This document shows positions 31,816-43,410 of a stretch of DNA of 64,000 nucleotides, in pieces (position 1 is the stretch's first letter; each line of letters opens with the position of its first letter). The translations under genes were made by a program, and so were the position numbers. Source of the DNA: Micromonospora inositola (GTDB lineage: Bacteria > Actinomycetota > Actinomycetes > Mycobacteriales > Micromonosporaceae); the NCBI RefSeq assembly GCF_900090285.1, contig NZ_LT607754.1, forward strand, positions 2,914,001 to 2,978,000, written 5' to 3'. The notes under the pieces were generated by a model. The model saw only the letters and a program-made list of their open reading frames with translations, was not told where the DNA came from and ran no database searches.

Positions 31816-32517
31816 TCAGGAGGCGGCCGGCGTGGCGTCGCGCCCGACGTCCGGCACCGGGTCGACCGGACCGGACGCCGCGAAGAGCGCGGCGCTCTTG
31901 ACCACCCACGCGGCACCGAACGCGAAGACGGCGACCGTCTCGCACCACAGCACCGGCTTGAGCGTGTGGCGTACGTCCGCGGGCAACGCGGTGCTCGCCG
32001 GCGCGAGCGCGATGGCCGCCAGGATGACCAGCCCGCAGGCGCGGTAGAACCGGTTGACCGACCGCCCCTGCGGTACGCCCACCCGGTCCGGCCGGGTGAA
32101 GAGGAACAGGCAGAAGACCGCGAGGAGCAGGAACAGGGCCGCGGCGGCGACCTGGTGCACCACCCCGACCGTCCGGTCGGTGCCGCTCGTGGTGCCGGCC
32201 GGGGCGCCGACCGTCGTGGGGAACAGGGCCACCGCGATCGCCAGCACCCCGGCGACGGTGCTCAAGACGTCGTCCGGCCAGCGGTACCGATAGCTGATCA
32301 GGAACACCCCGATCGCGCAGAGCGCGCCGACGAAGACGTCCCGCATCTCGGTGTGGTAGTAGCCGCTGAGCGAGTCCAGCAGCGTGAGCCGTCGGGTGGC
32401 GACGAGGTGGCCGACCACCAGCACGACCGGCAGCGCGATGCCGACGGAACCGATGCCGAGGCGCAGGCGGCGGACGGTCACCGCGTCCTGCGGCGGCTTG
32501 CGGGTCTCGGGGTCCAC
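31816..32517 (-). CDS. Polytopic membrane protein (DUF998-like), function unknown
   Basis: 233 residues with about six or seven TM helices: LGIGSVGIALPVVLVVGHLVA, MRDVFVGALCAIGVFLISY, VLSTVAGVLAIAVALFP, VAAAALFLLLAVFCLFLF, LVILAAIALAPAS and ETVAVFAFGAAWVVKSAALF. A short loop has DSLSGYYHTEMRDVF, a motif seen in DUF998-like membrane proteins. GGAGG lies a few nt before GTG 32517. No context clue to its role. Confidence 0.75.
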   Translation of the reverse strand: MDPETRKPPQDAVTVRRLRLGIGSVGIALPVVLVVGHLVATRRLTLLDSLSGYYHTEMRDVFVGALCAIGVFLISYRYRWPDDVLSTVAGVLAIAVALFPTTVGAPAGTTSGTDRTVGVVHQVAAAALFLLLAVFCLFLFTRPDRVGVPQGRSVNRFYRACGLVILAAIALAPASTALPADVRHTLKPVLWCETVAVFAFGAAWVVKSAALFAASGPVDPVPDVGRDATPAAS

Positions 32518-32630
32518 TTCCGCCTCCCTGTCGTCCGGCGGCGTACGCTCCGGCGGGCCCTAGCGGGACCCGGGGCGCTGCTCTCCAGTGGACTCGATCC
32601 ACCCCGCCCGCGTCAAACGGTCGGTGAGCA

Positions 32631-33128
32631 TCACGCCTCAGCCGGTGCGAGGTCCCGTTCGTACACCTGGCCGCTCAGGGCCACACCGAAGCTGTGGTGG
32701 GGTTCCTCCTTGACCAGCCGAAAACCCCGGGAAAGGTAGATCTGGCGGGCCGCGACCAGCGGGTGGTTGGTCCAGAGCCGCATCTGGGCGTACCCCGCCC
32801 GTCGGGCGAAGGACAGGCACTCGTCGACCAGCCGGCCACCGAGGTGCCGGCCCCGGGCCGAGGGGTCGACCAACAGGATCCGGAGTTGGGCGGTGTGCTC
32901 GTCCACGGCGACGCAGAAGACGCAGCCGACCCGCTCCCCGTCGACTTCGGCGATCCACGCGGCCTCCCGCGCCGGGTCGTGGGCGGCGGCGTAGTCGGCC
33001 ACGATCCGGGCCACGAGCGCCTCGAAGCTCGTGTCCCAGCCGAATTCGGCGGCGTACACCTCGCCGTGGGCCAGCACCACCCAGCCGAGGTCGCCCGGGC
33101 GGCCCAACGGCCGAATCTGCACGCTCAT
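32631..33128 (-). CDS. GNAT acetyltransferase divergent from a TetR regulator
   Basis: 165 residues resembling the acetyltransferase half of MarR-GNAT fusions: IRPLGRPGDLGWVVLAHGEVYAAEFGWDTSFEALVARIVADY, LRILLVDPSARGRHLGGRLVDECLSFAR (motif A) and YLSRGFRLVKEEPHHSFG. GGAGGGG precedes ATG 33128. The 49-bp gap to the divergent TetR gene holds a perfect palindrome next to this start, so the GNAT is probably the repressor's target. Substrate unknown. Confidence 0.87.
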   Translation of the reverse strand: MSVQIRPLGRPGDLGWVVLAHGEVYAAEFGWDTSFEALVARIVADYAAAHDPAREAAWIAEVDGERVGCVFCVAVDEHTAQLRILLVDPSARGRHLGGRLVDECLSFARRAGYAQMRLWTNHPLVAARQIYLSRGFRLVKEEPHHSFGVALSGQVYERDLAPAEA

Positions 33129-33143
33129 CGACGCCCCTCCGCT

Positions 33144-33163
33144 ACTGAAACAGTCGTTTCAGT
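33144..33163. promoter_or_regulatory. Perfect palindromic TetR operator
   Basis: ACTGAAAC (33144-33151), spacer AGTC, GTTTCAGT (33156-33163): 8-bp perfect arms, AT-richer than the flanks. It lies 16 nt from the GNAT ATG and 15 nt from the TetR GTG, just before the -10 (CAGAGT 33166-33171) of the TetR gene, so one repressor dimer could silence both directions. Confidence 0.75.
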
Positions 33164-33177
33164 GGCAGAGTAGCGCT

Positions 33178-33756
33178 GTGACGCGGCACGAGCGACCCCC
33201 GAGCGCCCGCCGGGACGAGCTCTTGGAGCTGGCCTACCGGTACGCGCTGGAGCACGGGCTGGCGGAGCTGTCGCTGCGCCCGCTCGCCGCCGCGATCGGC
33301 TCCAGCCCTCGGGTCCTGCTTTTCCTCTTCGGATCCAAGGAGGAGCTGATCCGCGCCCTGCTCGCCCGGGCCCGGGCTGACGAACTGACCGCCCTCCGCC
33401 GGGCCCGGCACGCGGGGGACCCGGCCGATTTCGTCGCCACGGTGCGGACCACCTGGGGTTGGCTCGTGGATCCGGCGCACCGGCCGATGCTGATCCTCTG
33501 GCTCCAGGCGTACGCCCGCTCACTGAGCGAGCCGGACGGGCCGTGGGCCGGCTTCGCCCGGCAGACGGTCGAGGACTGGCTCGGGCTGCTGGCGGCGCTG
33601 CCCGAGGGTGGCGACCACGCCGACGGGACGAGCGGGGCGCTCGGCCTGGCGTTGCTGCGCGGCGCTCTGCTCGACCTGCTGGCCACCGGTGACGTCGAGC
33701 GAACGACGGCGGTCGTCGAGCGGTACCTGCGCCTCGTAGGTTCACCGAACAGCTGA
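33178..33756 (+). CDS. TetR-family regulator of the divergent GNAT gene
   Basis: 192 residues. N-terminal RRDELLELAYRYALEHGLAELSLRPLAAAIGSSPRVLLFLFGSKEELIRALLARAR is a TetR-type helix-turn-helix with a degenerate recognition helix (SSPRVLLFLFGSKEEL). The C-terminal domain is Trp/Leu-rich, with no known ligand. The frame is open to 33031, but GTG 33178 is preceded by CAGAGT-N6 (leaderless) and by the palindrome, so I take that start. Likely autoregulated. Confidence 0.85.
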   Translation: MTRHERPPSARRDELLELAYRYALEHGLAELSLRPLAAAIGSSPRVLLFLFGSKEELIRALLARARADELTALRRARHAGDPADFVATVRTTWGWLVDPAHRPMLILWLQAYARSLSEPDGPWAGFARQTVEDWLGLLAALPEGGDHADGTSGALGLALLRGALLDLLATGDVERTTAVVERYLRLVGSPNS

Positions 33757-33767
33757 CCCGCGGCCGG

Positions 33768-33947
33768 CTACTCGTCGTCCTCGTCGTCCAACCGGGCGAG
33801 CCAGGTGGCGAAACGCTCCATCGGGGTCTCGAACTCCGGGTTCAGGTCGACGAAGTCGCGGAGGCGTTCGCCCAGCCACTCCAGGCTGACCTGCTCTTCG
33901 CCCCGGCGCTCGACCAGTTCCTCGATGCCGCGGTCGGTGAAGTACAT
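33768..33947 (-). CDS. Short acidic actinobacterial protein (DUF6104-like) next to kgd
   Basis: 59 residues, starting MYFTDRGIEELVERRGEEQV and ending in an acidic LARLDDEDDE. Short proteins with this opening (YFTDRGIEEL..RRG) are conserved in actinobacteria near the 2-oxoglutarate dehydrogenase gene. Mostly helical, no membrane segment. GAGGA lies 7 nt before ATG 33947. The role is unknown. Encoded just downstream of kgd but separated from it by a terminator. Confidence 0.8.
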   Translation of the reverse strand: MYFTDRGIEELVERRGEEQVSLEWLGERLRDFVDLNPEFETPMERFATWLARLDDEDDE

Positions 33948-33985
33948 CGGTGTGTCCTCTCGGAAACGGGGCCGCCACATGAGGC

Positions 33986-34016
33986 GGGGCAGCGGCCGTC
34001 GTACGGTCGCTGCCCC
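33986..34016 (-). terminator. Terminator of kgd
   Basis: GGGGCAGCGGCCG (33986-33998) and CGGTCGCTGCCCC (34004-34016) form a 13-bp stem with one G-T pair and loop TCGTA, 22 nt beyond the kgd stop. Confidence 0.75.
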
Positions 34017-34037
34017 GGTGCTGGCGGTGCGGTCAGG

Positions 34038-37769
<3,732 letters not shown>

Positions 37770-37973
37770 GGCCGGTAATCGCCTCTTTCACGCGGGTTCG
37801 TATGTCACGCGGTGTCCGCCGCTGCCGGAAACGGGGCGCACGGAAGACGGTCCCAGGCTACGCCGTACGGATGCGGCTGGCATTCTCGCCTCCGGCTGGT
37901 GGTCCGTTTCACAGAAGATGCCAGAAGTTCGGCAAACGCTGCGTGTCCCGGCGACTCCTGCTAGATGCCGGAC

Positions 37974-38009
37974 GGCCCCGGGGCGGCGGTCACCGCCGCG
38001 CCCGGGGCC
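37974..38009 (-). terminator. Terminator of the ABC exporter operon
   Basis: GGCCCCGGG pairs with CCCGGGGCC (38001-38009), with an inner CGGCGG/CCGCCG stem and loop TCA. It lies 14 nt past the permease stop. The remaining stretch up to 37769 holds the kgd promoter region (TAGCCT on the minus strand, 37854-37859). Confidence 0.7.
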
Positions 38010-38022
38010 ATCCGACGACCGG

Positions 38023-38835
38023 TCAGGAGATGTCGCGCCGCCGGGTGATCAGGACCCCGAAGACGCCGCTGACCAGCGCGTAACCGACCAGTACCAGGGC
38101 GCCCACCCACCAGTCGGGAGTCAGCTCGGTGCTGCTTCCGCTGATCATCACCTGGGACGCCACGGCCGGCCAGACGACCTGCCACTTCACCACCGCCTGG
38201 CTGTCCAGCCAGTTGGAGAGCAGGAAGAAGAGCAGCTGCACCACCTGGGTGCCGACCAGGTAGAGCACCGCCGCGGTGATCACCGCGCCGAGCTGGTTGG
38301 GGATCAGCGTGCCGATGCCCACCCCGAGGATCGTCCAGATCGCGTACGCCAGCAGGTTGAGCAGCAGCGCGCGGTGCACCGTCCACTCGCCGAGCTGGGC
38401 GCCGTGCCCGTCGGCGCTGAGGAAGATCGCCCCGGCGGCCAGGTCGATCACCGTGGTGGCCAGCCAGAAGCCGAAGCCGAGCAGGGAGGCCGCGCCGAGC
38501 TTCGACAGGATCACCGAGGTGCGCCGCGGCGTGGTGAGGAAGGTGGTGGTCGCCGTCTGGTGGAAGAACTCGTTGGTGACCATCAGGATGCCGATCAGCA
38601 TCACGAAGAGCAGGCCCAGGTACTGACCCGAGGTGTAGAGGTTGGCCGCCTGGCCGGCGGCGCTCGCCTGCTCCCCGCTGACCCCGAAGTCCTCGGCGTG
38701 GCCGCTGAGCACCTGGTGGGCGAGCCAGGCGTTGACCGCGAAGGCCAGGGCGGTCGCCAGGAACGCCCCGATGCCGAGCAGCCACCAGGTGCTGGTCGTA
38801 CGGATCTTGAGCAGTTCGGACCGGACCAGGTTCAT
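38023..38835 (-). CDS. ABC-2 type exporter permease
   Basis: 270 residues with six predicted TM segments, starting MNLVRSELLKIRTTSTWWLLGIGAF, the usual opening of ABC-2 permeases paired with small ATPases. TNEFFHQTATTTFLTTPRRT is the conserved amphipathic motif after TM2. ATG 38835 overlaps the ATPase stop by four bases (ATGA). Cargo unknown; related systems export antibiotics, lipids or peptides. The frame continues upstream through the ATPase in another phase, which is an artefact. Confidence 0.9.
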   Translation of the reverse strand: MNLVRSELLKIRTTSTWWLLGIGAFLATALAFAVNAWLAHQVLSGHAEDFGVSGEQASAAGQAANLYTSGQYLGLLFVMLIGILMVTNEFFHQTATTTFLTTPRRTSVILSKLGAASLLGFGFWLATTVIDLAAGAIFLSADGHGAQLGEWTVHRALLLNLLAYAIWTILGVGIGTLIPNQLGAVITAAVLYLVGTQVVQLLFFLLSNWLDSQAVVKWQVVWPAVASQVMISGSSTELTPDWWVGALVLVGYALVSGVFGVLITRRRDIS

Positions 38836-39770
38836 CGGATGTCCGCCTTTCCGGCCGTCAGCTCGAGGAAGACCCCTTCCAGATCGGGGCGTTCGGTGGT
38901 CAGCTCGTGCAGCTCCACCTTGGCGGCCAGCGCGGTCCGACCCACGGTGGGCGCGTCCACCCCGCTCACCAGCAGGGCGCCGTGCTCGTCGGTGTCCACC
39001 GTGGCGGCCTGCTCGCGCAGCGCCGCGACCAGCTCCGCCGCCTGCGGGGTGCGGACCCGCACCCGGACGCCGTGGGCCATCGAGCCGATCACCTGCTCCA
39101 CCGGCCCCTGCCGGACCAGCTTGCCGGCCGCGATGATCACCACGTCGTCCGCGAGCAACTGCATCTCCGACAGCAGGTGGCTGGAGACCAGCACGGTCCG
39201 GCCCTCGGCGGCCAGCCCCTTGAGGAAGCCGCGCATCCACCGGATGCCCTCCGGGTCGAGGCCGTTGGCCGGCTCGTCGAGGATCAGCACCCGCGGGTCG
39301 CCGAGCATCGCGGCGGCGATGCCGAGCCGCTGCTTCATGCCCAGCGAGTAGCCCTTGAACTTGCGCTTCGCCGCCGGGGTGAGCCCGACCAGCGCCATCG
39401 CCTCGTCGGCCCGGTACGCCGGGAGGCCGGCCGCCGCGCAGATCACCCGGAGGTGGTTGATCCCGGTGCGGCCCTTGTGCGCGCTGGACGCCTCCAGCAC
39501 CGCGCCCACCGAGCGCAGCGGGTCGGTCAGGTCGGCGTACCGCCGACCGCCGATGGTCGCCGTGCCAGCCGTCGGGGTGACCAGGTTGAGCAGCATGCGC
39601 AGGGTGGTCGTCTTGCCGGCGCCGTTCGGGCCGAGGAAGCCGGTCACCCGCCCCGGCTCGACGGTGAAGGACAGGTCGTCCACCGCCCGGACTTTCTTGT
39701 ACTGCTTGGTCAGTCCGGACACCACGATCTGGCCGGACCCGGCGCTGGGGCTCCTTTGCCCGTCGGACAT
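38832..39770 (-). CDS. ABC exporter ATP-binding protein
   Basis: 312 residues. Walker A in FLGPNGAGKTTTLRMLLNL, Q-loop around ASSAHKGRTGINHL, signature YSLGMKQRLGIAAAMLGDPRVLILDEPANGLDPEG (Walker B and D-loop), and H-switch in VLVSSHLLSEM. A C-terminal regulatory extension follows (DLEGVFLELTAGKADIR). GAGGAG precedes ATG 39770. Forms a two-gene operon with the permease. Confidence 0.95.
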   Translation of the reverse strand: MSDGQRSPSAGSGQIVVSGLTKQYKKVRAVDDLSFTVEPGRVTGFLGPNGAGKTTTLRMLLNLVTPTAGTATIGGRRYADLTDPLRSVGAVLEASSAHKGRTGINHLRVICAAAGLPAYRADEAMALVGLTPAAKRKFKGYSLGMKQRLGIAAAMLGDPRVLILDEPANGLDPEGIRWMRGFLKGLAAEGRTVLVSSHLLSEMQLLADDVVIIAAGKLVRQGPVEQVIGSMAHGVRVRVRTPQAAELVAALREQAATVDTDEHGALLVSGVDAPTVGRTALAAKVELHELTTERPDLEGVFLELTAGKADIR

Positions 39771-39930
39771 CGTTCTCCTCTCCTGCCACGGCGCGCGGGC
39801 GCGCCGGTGGGGACGCCGCTGCGGGGCGCCGGGCCCAGCCTGGCAAGGCCGCGCAAGCTGGTCAATCAGGCGCTGTCCGTAGTCCCGTCTCCGTCCTGGG
39901 CAGGAGGTGATCATCCCCAGGGAGGAGACG

Positions 39931-40587
39931 TCAGGCCGGCGGCAGCGCGATCCAGGTGGCCCGGGCGTACCCGAGCAGGGCGCCGTCCGGGCCGTAGAGG
40001 CTGGAGTGGACCTCCGCCTTGCGCCCCTCGCCGCCGATCGTCGCGCCGGTGACCACGCACTCGTCGCCGGGCGCGGGCAGCCCGGCGACCACGGCGGCGA
40101 TCCGGCCGAGGACGTACGGGCGGCCCGGCGCGATCACCGCCCAGCCGCCGGGGCAGTCCAGCGCGGCCCAGACCGTAGCCCGGACCACCCGCTCGGGCGC
40201 CCGGAACGGGGCGGCGGTCCGCCCGTCGGGCAGCCGGCCGGGAAAGATCCGCAGCCCGTCCGGGTTCGCCGGGCCGCAGACGTGGCAGCCGGGGAAGGGG
40301 TGGTCCACCAGACCGGGGTACGTCTTCGCGGCAGCCGCCGCCGTGGCCGCGTCCACCGGGGGCACCACGGCGGTGAACGGCTCGACCCGGCGTACCTGCG
40401 CGACGACCTGGCCGTCCGGGTCGCGGATCTCCCCGTCGACCGCGCGCAGCGGGGTCTCCAGCGGCGGCGGCCGGCGCAGCGTGACCTCCACCGGGCCGCG
40501 GTCGTCGAGCGCTGCCGCGAAGACGCCGGCGCTCCAGCCGCCGTTGCCGGAGCCGGGCGGGCCGGCGAAGCGGGACTCGATGATCAT
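39931..40587 (-). CDS. Hotdog-fold acyl-CoA thioesterase-like protein
   Basis: 218 residues. The motif HPFPGCHVCGPANPDGLRIFPG (C..CG..NP.GL) is typical of THEM4/PaaI-like hotdog proteins. The C-terminal half has ERVVRATVWAALDCPGGWAV and GDECVVTGATIGGEGRKAEVHSSLYGPDGALLGYARATWIA, matching a second hotdog strand set. N-terminal GGWSAGVFAAAL supports a double hotdog. GGAGGG lies about 6 nt before ATG 40587. Probable acyl-CoA or acyl-ACP hydrolase; substrate unknown. Confidence 0.72.
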   Translation of the reverse strand: MIIESRFAGPPGSGNGGWSAGVFAAALDDRGPVEVTLRRPPPLETPLRAVDGEIRDPDGQVVAQVRRVEPFTAVVPPVDAATAAAAAKTYPGLVDHPFPGCHVCGPANPDGLRIFPGRLPDGRTAAPFRAPERVVRATVWAALDCPGGWAVIAPGRPYVLGRIAAVVAGLPAPGDECVVTGATIGGEGRKAEVHSSLYGPDGALLGYARATWIALPPA

Positions 40588-40812
40588 GTACGCCCTCCGG
40601 GCTGGTCCGGGCTCCGGCCGCGTCGCCGGGCACCGCCCCGGCAGCCTCGCACGCCCGTTCCGGCCCCGCCGCACCGGCCGGCGCCGGCCCGCCGCGCCGC
40701 TCGGTGGCGGTCCGCCGCAGGTGAACGGGCGGACCCGAGCGCCGGGTGGCGTTCACCGAATCGACACCCCTCACCCCGCAGCCGGCAACCCGAGGCCCTT
40801 ACACAGATACCC
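40588..40812. other. Intergenic region upstream of the OlsB-like gene
   Basis: 225 bases between divergent genes. No further gene is seen. An AT-richer patch (TTACACAGATACCC, about 40799-40812) just before ATG 40813 probably holds the promoter; no clear Shine-Dalgarno. Confidence 0.4.
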
Positions 40813-41589
40813 ATGGCCGTACTGCACGCCGCTGGCGCACCCCTGACGACCAGCGGATACACCCTGCTGATCGCCGACGACCCCACCCTGGTCGCGGCCG
40901 CGCAACGCCTGCGCCACCAAGTGTTCGCCACCGAGCTCGGCGCTACCCTGCACCCGGGCGCCGCCGGGCTGGACACCGACGACTTCGACGCCCACTGCGA
41001 CCACCTGATCGTCGTGCACGACAGCACCGCCGAGGTGGTCGGCACCTACCGGCTGCTGCCGCCCGGGCGCACCGACCGCCGGTACGCCGCGGGCGAGTTC
41101 GACCTTGCGGCGCTCGACCCGCTCCGCGACGACCTGGTCGAGGCCGGCCGGTCGTGCGTGCACCCGGACCACCGGTCCGGCGCGGTGATCAACCTGATGT
41201 GGGCCGGCATCACCCGGTACCTGCACCTGCGCGGGTCGCGTTGGCTCGGCGGCTGCGCCTCGGTGCCGGTGGCCGACGGCGGGTCGGCCGCCGCCGAGGT
41301 GTGGGCCCAGGTCCGCGCCCGGCACCTGGCGCCGCCGCCGCTGCGGGTCCGCCCGCTGCGCCCGTGGTTCGCCGAGGCGCCGGTCGCCGTCGACCCGGCC
41401 ACCCTGCCGCCGGCCGAGCGTCGCGCGCTGGTCCCGCCGCTGCTGCGCGGGTACCTCCGGCTCGGCGCCTGGGTCTGCGGCGAGCCGGCGTACGACCCGG
41501 ACTTCGGGGTGGCCGACTTCTACGTGCTCTTCTCGCTGGACCGGATGAACCCCCGCTACCTGCGCCACTTCCTCGGTGGGGAGCAGTGA
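40813..41589 (+). CDS. OlsB-like N-acyltransferase (GNAT/hemolysin-like family)
   Basis: 258 residues. The N-terminal AAQRLRHQVFATELGATLHP, HCDHLIVVHDSTAEVVGTYRLLPPGR and EAGRSCVHPDHRSGAVINLMWAGITRYL follow the OlsB pattern, the GNAT-fold enzyme that N-acylates ornithine with 3-hydroxyacyl-ACP to give lyso-ornithine lipid. C-terminal PPLLRGYLRLGAWVCGEPAYDPDFGVADFYVLF is also conserved. ATG 40813. The next gene, an O-acyltransferase, starts on its stop (TGATG), which fits a two-step aminolipid pathway; the amino acid is inferred. Confidence 0.82.
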   Translation: MAVLHAAGAPLTTSGYTLLIADDPTLVAAAQRLRHQVFATELGATLHPGAAGLDTDDFDAHCDHLIVVHDSTAEVVGTYRLLPPGRTDRRYAAGEFDLAALDPLRDDLVEAGRSCVHPDHRSGAVINLMWAGITRYLHLRGSRWLGGCASVPVADGGSAAAEVWAQVRARHLAPPPLRVRPLRPWFAEAPVAVDPATLPPAERRALVPPLLRGYLRLGAWVCGEPAYDPDFGVADFYVLFSLDRMNPRYLRHFLGGEQ

Positions 41590-42461
41590 TGACCGTCGAC
41601 GGTCTCTGGCGGCCCGCCTCCGGCTGCGGCCCGGACTGCCTGCCGCTCGTGGTGGAGCCGACCGTGCCGGCCCTGCGCCGGGCCGGCCGGCTGGTGGGCG
41701 TACTCGGCATGCTCGTGCTCGGGGTCGGGCTGGCCGGCCTGCTCGCGGTGCTGCCCGCCGGGGAGCGCGACGCCGCGGTGCGCGGCTGGGCCCGGGGGAC
41801 GCTGCGGGCCCTCGGCATCCGGCTGGTGGTCCGGGGCCGGCTGCCACGCCGGCCTGCCCTACTGGTGGCCAACCACGTCTCCTGGCTGGACGTGCTGGCG
41901 GTGCTGGCCGTCGCGCCGGCCCGGATGCTGGCGAAGCGGGAGGTGCGGACCTGGCCGCTGGTGGGTCAGCTCGCCGCCGCGGCCGGGACGATTTTCGTGG
42001 ATCGGGCGCGCCCCCGCGAGCTGCCGGCCACGGTGGGCCGGGTCGCGGCCGCGCTGCGCGCCGGTCACCCGGTCGCGGTCTTCCCCGAGGGGACCACCTG
42101 GTGCGGCGAGGCGGCCGACTGCCGGCCGGGCCGGGGGTTCCGGCCGGCCATGTTCCAGGCGGCGGTGGACGCCGGGGCGCCGGTGGTGCCGCTGCGGCTC
42201 GGCTACGGGTGCGGCGCGACCGGCACGGCGACGACGGCGGCGGCCTTCCTCGGCGACGAGACCCTCTGGGACTCGGTACGCCGGGTGCTGGCGGCCCGCG
42301 ACCTGACCCTGTCGGTGGCGGTGACCGCGGCGCTGCACCCGGCCGTGGACGCGGACCGCCGGCTGCTGGCCCGGGCCGCCGAGTCGGCGGTGCACCTCGT
42401 CCCCGGCGCCCGGCGCCCGGCCCCGCCCGTGCCGGTGCGGGACCTGGACCTGGCGGCCTGA
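41589..42461 (+). CDS. PlsC/OlsA-like 1-acyl-sn-glycerol acyltransferase
   Basis: 290 residues. An N-terminal TM region (VGVLGMLVLGVGLAGLLAVLPAG), then the acyltransferase boxes NHVSWLD (HX4D), GTIFVDRARP, and FPEGTTWCGE with VVPLRLGYG. In the OlsB-OlsA pathway this enzyme O-acylates lyso-ornithine lipid; otherwise it acts on lysophosphatidate. Stop/start overlap TGATG with the OlsB-like gene supports a dedicated pair. Confidence 0.87.
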   Translation: MTVDGLWRPASGCGPDCLPLVVEPTVPALRRAGRLVGVLGMLVLGVGLAGLLAVLPAGERDAAVRGWARGTLRALGIRLVVRGRLPRRPALLVANHVSWLDVLAVLAVAPARMLAKREVRTWPLVGQLAAAAGTIFVDRARPRELPATVGRVAAALRAGHPVAVFPEGTTWCGEAADCRPGRGFRPAMFQAAVDAGAPVVPLRLGYGCGATGTATTAAAFLGDETLWDSVRRVLAARDLTLSVAVTAALHPAVDADRRLLARAAESAVHLVPGARRPAPPVPVRDLDLAA

Positions 42462-42484
42462 CGGATCCCCGACTCGGGACAGTC

Positions 42485-42514
42485 TTGATACGTCGCGATG
42501 TATCGCGTTAGGCT
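42485..42514 (+). promoter_or_regulatory. DUF4097-padR promoter with embedded PadR operator
   Basis: TTGATA (42485-42490) and TAGGCT (42509-42514) are 18 nt apart. The spacer holds the near-perfect 18-bp palindrome GATACGTCG-CGATGTATC (42487-42504, one mismatched pair), an ATAC..GTAT design typical for PadR regulators. Bound repressor would occlude RNA polymerase, so the operon is probably self-repressed by its PadR. Confidence 0.75.
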
Positions 42515-42567
42515 CTCCTCGTCGCTCGACGTGCCGCGGACCGGTACGTCACCGAGGGGAGGACGTC

Positions 42568-43410
42568 GTGGCCAGCTGGACGGTCGACAGCCCGCAGCGG
42601 ATCACTCTGGACGAGCCGGTCACCCGGCTCGAGGTACGCCTGATCACCGGCCGGCTCAACGTGGTCGGCACCGACGGCCCGGCCCGGGTCGACGTCACCC
42701 GGGTCGGCCGGCGGCCGGTCATCGTGGAGCACCGGGACGGCCGGCTGCACGTCGGCCACGAGCGGATCCCGCGCTGGCCGGGGTTCCTCTGGTGGCTCGG
42801 TCAGCTCGGCCGCCGGTTCCGGGCCGAGGTGTCCATCGCCGTACCGGCCGACGTGCTGGCCGACCTGCGCCTGATCGACGGCTCACTGGTCGCCTCCGGC
42901 CTGCGCCGCGAGACACAGGTGGACGTCACCTCCGGGCAGATCACCCTGATGGGGCTCCGCGGCCGGACTGCCGCGAAGATCATCTCCGGTCCGGTGGAGG
43001 CGCTCGGGGTGGCCGGCGACCTGACCATGGAGACCGTGTCCGGAGAGGTGATCCTCGCCGACAGCGCCGCCGGGCGGGTGCAGGCGAACACCGTCTCCGG
43101 GGCGATCACCTGCGACCTGGACAACCCCCGGCGCAGCGAGATCCGGCTCAGCACCATCTCCGGCAGCGTCACCGTCCGGGTCCGCGAGGACAGCGACCTC
43201 GCCGTCCACCTGCACACCACCTCCGGCCGGATCACCAGCGGCTTCCCCCAGGTACGCGGCGCCGGCGGGTTCGGCGCGACCAAGGACAGCCACGGGGTCC
43301 TCGGCGCGGGCGACGGTAAGCTCTGGGCGTCCGCGACGTCGGGCAGCATCGCGCTGCTGGCCCGGCCGGTGGACGAGACCGACGAGGTCGACGAGGAGGA
43401 GCTGCCGTGA
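42568..43410 (+). CDS. DUF4097 beta-solenoid protein in operon with PadR
   Basis: 280 residues. From about residue 95 a string of 20-residue beta repeats appears (SGQITLMGLRGRTAAKIISG, SGEVILADSAAGRVQANTVSG, SGSVTVRVREDSDLAVHLHTTSGRI), the DUF4097/putative adhesin pattern that forms a right-handed beta-helix. No signal peptide or membrane anchor, so it appears cytoplasmic. GGGGAGGA precedes GTG 42568. The acidic tail ETDEVDEEELP overlaps the padR start. Often linked to PadR and stress or membrane-sensing modules; function unknown. Confidence 0.85.
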   Translation: MASWTVDSPQRITLDEPVTRLEVRLITGRLNVVGTDGPARVDVTRVGRRPVIVEHRDGRLHVGHERIPRWPGFLWWLGQLGRRFRAEVSIAVPADVLADLRLIDGSLVASGLRRETQVDVTSGQITLMGLRGRTAAKIISGPVEALGVAGDLTMETVSGEVILADSAAGRVQANTVSGAITCDLDNPRRSEIRLSTISGSVTVRVREDSDLAVHLHTTSGRITSGFPQVRGAGGFGATKDSHGVLGAGDGKLWASATSGSIALLARPVDETDEVDEEELP

